This document shows, piece after piece, positions 1 to 10,200 of a DNA stretch of 21,652 nt. Source of the stretch: Sphaerosporella brunnea. Taxonomy: Eukaryota; Ascomycota; Pezizomycetes; Pezizales; Pyronemataceae. Positions within the stretch are counted from its first letter, which is position 1. Every line of letters starts with the position of its first letter. The position numbers were made by a program, and so were the translations under genes. Where the stretch lies: contig VXIS01000520.1 in assembly GCA_008704415.1 (NCBI GenBank), positions 1-21,652 of the forward strand. Reading direction: 5' to 3'. The notes under the pieces were generated by a model that saw only the letters and a program-made list of their open reading frames with translations, ran no database searches and was not told where the DNA came from.

Positions 1-1423
1 GGTTACCATGGCTGCACTATGGCAGCGATTAGGCCGTGCCGGGCGTGACACCCGAATTGCGGCAATCTCAATCGTCTTTGCGGACTCACGGTTCTTCCTC
101 GCGAATGGCCCCGAGTGTCCCGAACAGTATCAAGACTACATTCAGAAAGTGATTCACGGGGACACCGTGAGTCGCAACAGGGTGAGGGACATGATTAGCT
201 CATTCTACCAAGACAAGAATCCTTCCGAGCGTGGTAAAACCGACACGGCCTATGCGCGTTTGGACCCCGGGTTGCTCTTCTATGTCAATACTCTTGGTTG
301 TTGATGCCGCGCCGCGCTTGCCACTTTTGGCGATTCAGCAGCGTATGAATCCCAAAATCGTGCCCCGGGCTGCTGTGACAATATGCTTTACCTTCTGGAT
401 CCTGACGACGCTCAAAATTGTGTTCTCAATGGCGTATCGGCCTCACTGAGCGTCAGGTGCATTGAGTCGATTGCCCCGGGGCTATCGACTTTACCTCGCG
501 GCCCTGCAGTTCGAAAACCTGGCCAGGCCGCAATTACAGCAGTTCGACAAACAATCGACTCTTGGTTGAAGCAACATTGGCCGGAAACGTATCATCTGAT
601 TCTCCCGGCCTCTCAAAGAGAACTGATAATCGCCAATTGTATGGCACTCCACAGCGTCGACGATCTGCAGGCCGTTCTTCCCAAAGTTTCGATACCCAAT
701 TCCGCCATTGGGCCGAAGGCTCTGGAATTACTGGAGTGTATCCGTCAGGCTTTGCTCCAGACCGCCAATCAACACGGGAGTGAAAGATCCCTGCCCGGGA
801 CAACGCAGCCTACCCCCGGGAGAATCCATTCTACGCCCGGGACAATCCATTCTACGCCTGGGACAATGCGATCCCTGCCCGGGACAATGCATCCTACCCC
901 CGGGACAATCCATTCTACGCCTGGGACAATGCATTCTACCCCCGGGACAATGCATTCTACGCCCGGGACAATCCATTCTACGCCCGGGACAATGCAATCC
1001 CTGCCCAGGACAATGCATTCTACGCCCGGGACAATCCATTCTACGCCCGGGACAATGCGATCCCTGCCCGGGACAATGCATTCTACCCCCGGGACAATGC
1101 ATTCTATGCCCGGGACAATCCATTCTACGCCCGGGACAATGCATCCTACCCCCGGGACAATGCGATCCCTGCCCGAGACAATGCATTCTACCCCCGGGAC
1201 AATCCATTCTACGCCCGAGACAATCCATTCTACGCCCGGGACAATCCATTCTACGCCCGGGACAATGCAATCGGCCTCGATGCCCCGCACCTTCAATGTT
1301 GTCCAATGGATCGACGAGGGTGCAAATTGGCCTTTCCGGCATCATTCATTTCCCCCTCGGACGCCCGCCGGCCCGATTGCCTACGAGTTCATCCCGTATA
1401 AACCTCCACGATTCGACCGCTAG
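1..1423 (+). pseudogene. RecQ-type DNA helicase, C-terminal part, interrupted by an in-frame TGA
   Basis: One reading frame runs from the window edge to TAG at 1421-1423, broken only by TGA at 302-304. It opens with helicase motif VI, QRLGRAGRD (23-49), the arginine-finger motif of superfamily 2 ATPases. A RecQ-like zinc-binding stretch follows: CRAALATFGD just after the TGA, then CCDN at about 371-382. A helical tail comes next, then 23 heptapeptide repeats and about 50 residues rich in Pro and aromatics. The TGA falls inside the Cys-Arg part of the zinc-binding segment. A 42-nt intron (297-338, GTTGTT...CAG) would remove it in frame, but it is short and would also delete the conserved CRAAL block, so a nonsense mutation is more likely. 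The 5' part, with motifs I-V, lies outside the window. RecQ-like helicases of this kind are known in fungal subtelomeres and mobile elements. The family call is fairly firm; pseudogene status is inferred. Confidence 0.68.
785..1267 (+). repeat. Coding minisatellite, 23 units of 21 bp
   Basis: Twenty-three contiguous 21-bp units lie in the helicase reading frame, each coding for a heptapeptide of the form HSTPGTM or HSTPGTI. Most units carry the SmaI palindrome CCCGGG followed by ACAAT. A minor type reading RSLPGTM (or QSLPRTM) recurs at units 1, 5, 11, 14 and 19. Because 21 is divisible by 3, changes in copy number keep the frame. The unit contains no stop in any forward frame and in two reverse frames, which produces several long spurious ORFs over this stretch. 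Confidence 0.95.
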
Positions 1424-1446
1424 CTACAATATGATTCTTGCTTCTT

Positions 1447-4245
1447 CTACAGTTCGTCCTCACTGTCATCGATTTCATTGAACCCGGGCTCATCCAACCT
1501 CTGCCCAGTTGAATACACGCCACAACCGGGTTCACCGTCAACCAATTCAGCTTCCTCAACCAGATCCGCATCGTCTTCTTGAGGCAATTCTGAATCCCAT
1601 GTAAACCGTGCCCTTGCCAGATACTTACTAATCGGAATCCCACTGGCCATCACACAGTACCCGCTTCCGATGATATCTTCATATTCCTTCAATCGGCCTG
1701 CGGGGTGGGAATCAGATCCGCGCCCTGGTACGTGTGTAAAGACATGGGCTTCAACCAGTTTTTTGCGGATCAAGCTGATATCCTCAGTCCGTGACACTTC
1801 CGTATGTCGATTTCGATAGTCCGTTGCCCCGGTGCATTCGGCCATTACATGCTTGCTTGCCCGGAGTGATCCAACATTGCGTGCCACCACCTCTCTCAAA
1901 AATCGATCATCCTTAGCATTGGCTGACGGCCGCACCTTGTCCTTGTTCTCTCGAATGACTGTTTCGCCGTGCCTATCGATTGCGCAGTATATGTCAGGCC
2001 TGGAGTTCGGGTTGATCAGGCAGTAGTCCAGCCAAGCTTGTTTGAATTCCGGTTTCCACATACGGGCTAAACACGCCACAAGATGGATACATTCACCGGC
2101 GTAATTGCCGTGCTTCCCACCCGCAAATAGGATTGCGAACATCTTGACGCACCTCTCTACGCGCCCACTGAATCCTCCCCGACATGCGTCGTGGAAGTCG
2201 AGATAGATGAGACCACAATTAAGGAATAACATGGCGTTCTCTTTAACAATGTCTCTTATCCCCGCACCCAAATCCGCGGTTAACCTCGATTGGATGTTCT
2301 TCCAATCCTTGCGGGGCAAATTTGCAAGCGATTGTCCGTTTTGACGCTGTAATTGCCGCTGCGCCTTAAGCACCTCCCATTTCGCACGCTCCTCCTCCAT
2401 GCGGACCCCTACGGCAGCATCGATTGACTCGCGGGCCACCGAACGCACCCGCGATACCATGAAAGGATCAATCCCAGCGCGCACCGCCAGGGCGATTTGG
2501 GCGGGCCAATCGCTTGTTTCGAGGTGAGCATTCAGCTGATTGGCATATGCCAGCCCCGCATAATGCTGATAGTATGCCAGGATATAGGCTTCGAGGACCA
2601 TTCTGAAGAAATCGTCACATGCGTGGAAATCCTTGATATCCTTGCTAACGCCCTTTCTGCGAAGGATAGTGCTGAATCGTTTGAGAGAGCCTGGATCCGC
2701 CGCTTCTCCTTCAAAAACCCCAAATATCAACTTCAGCACGTTCATCTGAAGATGAAACAACCCAGCAATCGGCTCTACCCAGCCGAATCGCATAAGAGGT
2801 TCAGGTTCAACCGATCTCCGAAACATAGCGCGAGTTACGTTGCGCACAGTTAAGTAATCCCCATGGAGCATGATCTTGCGGTCTAGCACATCTTCACAAT
2901 CGATCCCGAGCTCCTGCACGAGCGCCTTTAAGATATCGATTGTCCCGGATATAGACGCTTCATCCATATCCAGCGTCTGGAACGTCAGTATCCGGGCCCG
3001 ATCCTGTTTGACGCGGATATGGGCCAAAGGGGGATCCGGCACTGAGTAGCGGGGCCCACGGGTTTCCGGGTCTTTCTGCTTGCTCATTGCGCTTGCAAAA
3101 TGGCGCTTGAGCACGGTACCGAACAGATAATCAGCCGCGTTATGGAGATACATCTGGGCGTCGGAATCGATATTGAAATCCTTGAAGCTGAGCAAACTCG
3201 CCGCCTTGTGATCGATACTTCGCTCCGGCAATGCCCCGCACTCGCAGTCTGGTCCGGACCCACAATCGCAATCCATGACGCAGATGAACCCGGCTGTGTA
3301 ATTAACTTGATGACTCCGATTGTGGGCTCTCTGATCGCGCACATTTCGATAGAAGTTCATGTTGTCGAATGATATCATGAATCGGCCTTCTTTGACTACC
3401 CGGCGCAATTGGGCTCGTGAGGCTTCCGCATTGTGCCGGAGTGCTTTGAGAATCGTCTCGTAGGAGACGGACAGACCAAACCTATGCAAGACTTCGATTG
3501 TCCTCTTGGAAGTATTGCTTGCGAATAGAAAATATCCCACGAGAGCCTGCCGATGTCAGCACATTGAAATCGATTGATTGCCCAAATGTGTAAGCACCTG
3601 CAGACCGTTGGATTCCCTGTGTCGGGCATATGATAGCATGCAGATGGCCGCGGTGGCGACCAAATCCCGATCATAGGGACGCTGTTTACGGCGGGAATCA
3701 TCTTGGGCCGGTCGGGAATTGTCTTTGTGCAGGATACCATGAAGTATCGCGTGCAACGTCGGTGTATATCGCTGGTGGGCACTCTGGAGTAGGGTGGGAT
3801 TGAAGCTTTCGATATGCTCTGGTGTGAAACGCTTCATATTGAATCGGGATTCAGGCTTTGCGACGAGGACATCTAACTCCTTCATGCTGTGGTCCGTAAG
3901 CAGCTGGGTGACACCCCGCATGAATCGTTTGTTGTAGCTTGCTATGGTCGCGTTGAACTTCTTCTGCGCAACGATTGTCGTCAAGAGTGCGGTATAATCC
4001 TTGAGCGCAGAGTGATCGAGGTCTGAGGACTCCGAAACCTGGTGTAGTACGGCCTGTGCAAGTGAGGAGAATCCCATTCTACGAGCTTCAGAATCGAGAT
4101 ATAGCAGAGGTGTAAGCCCTGGCGGGCCAGGTTGAGCTCCCCGGGAGTGATGTCGGGATTCCTCGATCGGCGTCCCGGGTTGAACGGGATTACTCTGTTC
4201 TGACTGGCCGGTGATGCACGAAGCGATTCCACGGGTAGTAGGCAT
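1447..4245 (-). CDS. DUF6589-like protein, candidate RNase H-fold transposase, 915 aa, two exons
   Basis: Exons are 4245-3598 and 3546-1447. The 51-nt phase-0 intron (3597-3547) has donor GTGCTT, branch GTGCTGACA and acceptor CAG, and joins NGLQ to ALVGYFLFAS. The start is the first Met of the open frame. The product resembles the fungal DUF6589 family as I remember it, by the phrases SYETI, SFDNMNFYRN, HGDYLTVRN, GWVEPIAGLFHLQMN, and GNYAGE followed by an ID...E...K block. Aspartates 277 (FDN) and 446 (HGDYL) and glutamate 701 (NYAGE) sit like an RNase H-fold D-D-E triad; this assignment is inference. Five cysteines at 305-319 could bind metal. The N-terminal 45 residues and the acidic C-terminal 40 look disordered. 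No internal stop or frameshift is seen. The stop lies 23 bp from the convergent helicase stop. Function is unproven; the exon structure is well supported. Confidence 0.85.
3547..3597 (-). other. Spliceosomal intron of the DUF6589-like gene
   Basis: A 51-nt intron in minus orientation with GTGCTT donor, GCTGAC branch point 10 nt before the end, and CGGCAG acceptor. Without it the upstream exon stops at 3556 and the two halves are in different frames. With it they fuse in phase 0 and restore a continuous family-like sequence. Confidence 0.85.
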
Positions 4246-7215
4246 GTTGTCGGGAAGAATCGATTTTGGTGAGGTGGAAGTCTCCAGGCCCTCTCACCAA
4301 CATTTACAGTACGTTTTGGGATTCACGCGCTAGACTAGCGTATCACCGGTTGTACGCCGTAGCAGCGATTCCTGGGTCACGCCAGCGGTCGGCACCAGGG
4401 GACTGGATGCGAGGCCAGCGTCGGGGTTTCCCTGTACATTTTTTGCCCAGATGTGTTGGTCTGCAGAACGATTCTTCAGACGAACGAGGGCTCGGCGCGA
4501 CCTTGGCGGTCATCGAGCAGGCTCGTGTTAGATTGTTTGCATTAGTGACATTGCGAACTCGCTTGGACATCCAACCCAGGAAGCTTCCGCAGAGCTGTTG
4601 TGTATTCTACCTGCTGCATCCGCTTCCTTGGGCATCGATCCTTGCTCCTCTCTTGGTAGGTTGCGATCCCTTTCGGGCGGCAGAAAGAGCCCGAAATCCG
4701 ACAACCCGCCGCTGCTGCATTACCGCCGACGATGTCCGAGGATGGCTGTATGTCGGGGCGGCAGTCCGGAAGATCATCATCGAGACCCGTCCGTTTATGC
4801 GTCCAATTCACGGGTCGCCAGCAAAGTCCAGAAACTTGACAGACCCGTGCCAATACCAAGACGCGCGGCTTGTCATCGATGAAAGCTGGGCTTCCGGGCA
4901 CAAGACATCGTCCCCGCTCTTGGTTTGTCGGCCACGAACGAACATTTGTAACCTGCATCACCACACCATCTCTTCGTCTGGAAGCGAATATTTGTGCGTG
5001 ATGAGTTCAGGAGCCTCCTTGGCCGCTCACTGGCTGGAGATTCCGAGACCCTGGTCGAAGCTTCGAAGGGCATCACATTGCAGAGCAGGGTACATACATG
5101 CCCTTGTAGGGGCTCCATCGTAGGACAATCGGACGACATCGTTCTTTCATGAGGTGGTTTGGGTTAGGGTTTAATTTCAAACAGCCTCCCCGCTGTGGGT
5201 GTGTGGGTGGCTTTAGCAAATACCTGTGATCATGCTCCAGAAATGCTCCTCGACGAACGGCAAGTTATTATCAACCTTGAAACCCCATGCATGTCATAAA
5301 CCTCTTTTTCGGCTGAATTTTTTTCTATTGTGTTGTGGTGGAGTTGTCGCAGCTCGAATATGGCCTACTATTGTGCTGTAGGTCCACCCCCCACAACTGC
5401 GAAGCCAGTCTAAGTCTCACTGCTTTTTCACCCTCTGTTGCCCATCCAACAGCCTGCGCTCACAGCTACCGCCCGGACAGAACGTGACCCTGGCTGCGAC
5501 TCAAAAGCGCAACGCCCACAAACCCAACCAGGCCGAGGAACCCCCCGCGACATTGAGTTTCCAGTCGCCGTCGCTCTAGATCTACTTGTCTTTGTGGCCC
5601 CCGATAGAGCTTGCAATTTTGGCGCCAAACCGTTTGCTTAGACCTGTTGTGGCGGATCTAGGCGGTTGTTTTATATCATCGCTCCACATCGAACATCGGT
5701 CCACAGCATATTCGGCCGCTAGTTACGTGCAGAGAGAGCTACGGCCCGGGAAGGCGCCCAGTTCTCTGTTGCCTGTATGATGGTAGATGTTATGCATGCC
5801 CATGTCGCAGCAGCAGCGCCTCTTGCCCACCATCGTTCTCGACATGAAAAAAGTGCACTTTGTCACCACCGTTCCCGCGCCGCACCCACCCCCCGCACCA
5901 AGCTTCAGCGCGCGCATAAATTGCAACTGCCGTGTTATGCATTCATTACCCACTCACTGCACGCAACACAGCCGCTCGGGGGGGGGGGGGGCTCTGCGAA
6001 TTCTCCCCCCCCCCCGACTCAATCAAAAAAAAAAAAAAGAAAGAAAGCAACAGGTCGCGATAAGCGGCTAAAAAACTTGGACGAGTCACGGGCAATCACT
6101 CAGTGCTTTACTCAGCCCCGCTGTGCTAATTATAAGCGAACCAGCTGAGAACAAAATCTCAACCTTCCAGGCTTCTCAGCTCAGTCAGCCACAGCGCAAA
6201 GTTCTAGATCTTGGATTCGAGGACGGACGTGTAAGGTGGTGTGTGGAATATGCACTATACAATACAGCTCTGGCCTAGAATACGGCTCTATATTTATTCC
6301 CGAATCCCGAGAAACTAACTCGTGCAGATATTACTGTAGAGAGTAATACGCATAAGGCTGGATTATCCTCCTCAAGGGTGTTCCGCATCCTCCGTCAGCA
6401 GCCGTGAACCGATATGGGCTCGATATGTGAAAGCTCTGCTTATCAAGCACCAAGTCCACTCATCACCACAGTCATCTTCTCTTTCGCAACCCCCCGACTG
6501 CAGGTATTAGAGCTCTGGTCATCACATCGAGCGCTCGGTGTTGGCCGCGGAAGATGTAGTGGAAGCCCGCTCGAGAGAGCCCGCTTCTACGTCTACTTCT
6601 ACTTCCGCGTCAAATTCACTGCAGCATTTTGTGGACCGCGGGAGAACGTGTAGCCTAAGACTGGCTGTTATTGACGTACATTAAAGCAGGAGTCGAGAGA
6701 GAGTTCTTCACGAGTTCGCACTCGAGTTTGATCGTCTGAGCTATGACTCGCGTCTAGTATCATACATTGATCAGGAGAATGGCACCTGAAACTGTGGATA
6801 GCAGGCTACGGCTAGCGGCACTGTGTCACGGGGTATTCTTAGTATGGGTACTTAGACACTCATTTTTGGATCAGGACCTGGCGGGCCCGATAGGGCCTTA
6901 CAGAGCTGGCCATGTGTATGCAGACTTCTTATTCACCTAGGAACCATCACACTCCTTTTGTAAAAAAGTCCTTGTCCTTCTTAGAGAACAACCAGCCGAA
7001 CACGAAAAGCACAAGATATTCGAAAAACAGGAACAAAAATAGCCATTTTTATCTCAGAAAAAGCACATCGTCATCAGAGCACAGCTGACATCCCCCTTAA
7101 CACCGAACGCCATGCTGCATGAACACGCCAAACCATCGCAGCCATCTCATGCAAAAAGAAAACAAATCTCATCAGAAACCCCACCCCTTTCCACAATTGC
7201 AACACAAGTGCAGCC
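4246..7215. other. Gene-poor spacer of about 3 kb
   Basis: No family is recognised here. The longest open frame is 4266-5123 (plus, 285 codons), starting 20 bp upstream of the DUF6589 gene and divergent from it. It has low-complexity Ser/Arg-rich composition, no domain I recognise, and overlapping open frames on the minus strand, so I do not call it a gene. A telomere-like GGGTTAGGGTTT occurs at about 5161. Homopolymer runs cluster at 5978-6038. The segment from about 6040 to 7215 shows only short unrelated ORFs; its right end probably contains the 3' UTR of the next minus-strand gene. Confidence 0.5.
5978..6038. repeat. G14 / C11 / A14 homopolymer cluster
   Basis: A run of 14 G (5978-5991) is followed 13 bp later by 11 C (6005-6015) and then 14 A (6025-6038). 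The G and C runs are complementary and could pair as a hairpin with a 13-nt loop. The exact lengths are prone to sequencing and assembly error. Confidence 0.85.
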
Positions 7216-10200
7216 CTAAAAAGTAGAAGGACAGTCAATCTGCGGCGTCCGCCCCTCGGTCCAATTGGGGACGTAACCATCATGGAGCAAAGTCATTGGA
7301 TCACGACCTTGCAGCTCCAACGCGTTCCAATCCCAGTGTTTCTTGGACTCCGGGATAAACTCCTCGGCGACCTGAACAGGCGGGTACATGCCCCAGTTGT
7401 CGATCTTTCCCACACGACTGAAGAACACTTGCTCCTCCGTCATCTCCTGACAATCCTTCCCCTCGAAGTCATCCACGGAACAGGACTCAGGGTCTGGGTT
7501 GACGCCGTAGACGTACTTGGCCAGAGCACGCTGCTCTTGGATGAGGCTCGAGCACTCACGCTTGGCGTAGAAATTCCAGAATCCGGCGTCCAGCTTGGCC
7601 GCCATTTCCTGCTCGATATGGGCCACGACTGAGGGGTCCGGGGGAGAAACCGGAGAGGGGAGTCCAGCGAGGGGGTCCTGCTGGAGCTTAGCAGCAGCCG
7701 GGGCCTTGATGGTCTTAGGGGTCTTGTCCGGAGTGTCTAATCGTGAGGCTTGGACAGCGGCATGGGCGCGGTTTCTGGTCGGGCGGTCTCTTCCGAGGCT
7801 CGTATAGTGGACGGTCTCCGAAGAGACGGCCGTAGTTGGACACACGGGTGGTATGTGGCTAGGCTGTGCCAAAGTCGAACCGACACGGCCGCCAAACTGG
7901 TGACGGATCTCTGGGTTGGCAAGCGGGTGGGCGTCGATGGCAAAGCGAACTCTGTGGTCTGTTGAGGACCTCCTTGCGTTGGGATTTTCGTCGTCCTTCA
8001 CGCTTCCATTGCGACTGAGGGTGGGCACTTCCTGGGCCGATGTACTTCTAGTCAAAGGCCGAGGGGGTGGCGACAGTAGGATCCCATTTCCTCCCCTGGT
8101 GTTCTGGGGTGCCTTTTCAACGACGACATCTGTGCGGTACAAACAGTTAGACAGCTATGTGTTTTGGGATCAGGAGAGTTTACTTTTGGTCCTGGCGCCC
8201 ATGTCTCCTTCAACATTTGAAGCTGTGGAGCGGGGGTCGATTTCCAAGCTGTCCTGGTCCACCGGCATTGAGACACCCAAGTTTCCTCCGTATGGAAGTG
8301 AAAGTTCGTCATGGTCCTCTTCTTTTTCTTCGGAGTCGTTCACCTTTTTCCCCATGAAAGCAGGCACGTGGAGGCGCACCGAAGGAGAGACCCAGTACTT
8401 GTAGCCTTTAGCGGCGTTTTTGCTGTTCTTTCCATCCGTGCCGCGTTCAATCGGCGACAGAGAAATATCAACCGACTCCTTTGAAGTAGTCTGAACTCTA
8501 CCCTCCAAGGGGGATCCACTGGGGACTGGGGGCGAAGGAGTTTTGTGCACCGCATCGTTCGGATCACCAGCTGTGTTTTGTTTTCTAACCTTAGACTTGC
8601 AAGCAGAAGAAGCAGTTGGCATCATGAAACCCATTACTTTGAGCTTGGGGGATTTCTTCTCAGCCTTTAGCTTGAGTTTCAGGTCCGAATCCGGAGGCGG
8701 AAGCGAAGTCGACAGTTTGGAGCCGTCTGTCGCTTCATTTTTCTCCTTTGACTTGCTGCTTGAAAAAGGCCTGGCAATTTCAAATGATGTGGCTCTGAAG
8801 AGACTGTGCCGACGTTTCTGATTAGCACGGGGAACAGTCAGGAGCTTCTCGGCCTTCTGTTTCGCCTCCTCTTCTTTGAGATCGCTGTCTGGAACCTCCG
8901 CTGATTCCGGCCCCTCTTCACTAACCTCCTCAATCTCTGCATGGAGGCCATTCGGTTCTCTATGGACTTTGGCTTCAGTCATAACAATGTCGCCGGATGT
9001 CGTAGTCTCCACCTGAGAAGCCGAAATGATCTTGGGTGACGTTGATCTAGCTCCGAAAAATATGTGCTTGCGCTTCCGAGTAGGGGTTTTTGGGACCTTT
9101 TCTTTCCACTTCCCTCCCTCATTATCTCGGTCGTTCACACTGTCCTGTTCGGTCGCTTGTTCCATGCTCTTTCCGATGGTTTCAGCGGGCTTTGACTCCA
9201 ACGAGTCCATGTCCTGCACAATTATGCGAATCCCTGATTTGAACGTACCCTCCTCAGTTGTTTCATCTCCAGAGCTAGAGTCGTCCTGGGGTAGGTTGTC
9301 CGGGGCGAGGAAAGTTTTCCTGATATCGATCGTTGATATTGACCGGAACAAGCTGTTCTTGCGTTTCTGAGGAGGCTTCAAGGACTTGTCCTTTTTCTTC
9401 TGTTCGGCTTTATCCCGTTTCTCCTCCTTCTTTCGCTGTTTGGCCTTCGCCTTGTCCCCTTTTGTCGCCTTTGCAATGTTCACTTCCTCCTCCTGCAGAA
9501 TGCCGAGAACAACATTAGCCTGCTCCTTCCCACTCGTCGCGATCTTCAACACCTCCTTAGCTTGTTCCGCCTCCATCTTCAGCTTTTCCAACTTGCTCTT
9601 CGCCTTGTCCACCTCCTCCGCATGCTTCTTCTCGTTGGCAGCAGCCTTTGCCTGCGCCTTCTCTACCCTCGCCAGCTGTGCCTTCGCCTTCTTCTCCCAC
9701 TTCTTCGCTCGCTCTTTCTCTTTCATCCAAGTCTTCGGGTCCTCGGGATCCCGCATGACCAATCCGTCCCCCTCCGAGCTGCCCGAGCTGGAGCTGTCAG
9801 AGCGGCCTCTGGCTGTCGGCACATCCTCCTCCTCGGAGTCCGTCGCATGCTCCGCGGCTTTCTTGCGTCGTTCTTTCCGGCGTTGCGCCAGCTTCTGTTG
9901 CTCGGCCCTCAGTCGCTGCACTCCGGTCGGGCTTTGCAGGGCTGCAAAATCAATGACGGGGGTGTTTTTAACCCTAGCCGTGGGGACATCCTCCTCTTCA
10001 GAGTCAACTAGACCCTCAGGATCGAATTTCCGGCGTCGTTCTTGTCGGCGTTGGGCCAACTTCTGTTGCTCAGTCCTCAGTCGGTGCTCTTCGGTCGGTG
10101 CCCGCAACGCGGCAGAAAGGGCTGAGGGGCTTCTGATTCCGGCCTTGGGGGCATCCTCCTCGTCTGAGTCAACAAGATCCTCAGGCTTGAATCTCCGGCG

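Noticed and set aside
728..1345. Long minus-strand open frames over the minisatellite
   Set aside because: They arise because the 21-bp unit is stop-free in several frames. The plus frame continues from the helicase motifs and is the supported one.
4266..5123. 285-codon plus-strand ORF as a gene
   Set aside because: No recognised domain, no clear promoter or codon pattern, and competing open frames on the other strand. Kept only as a question.
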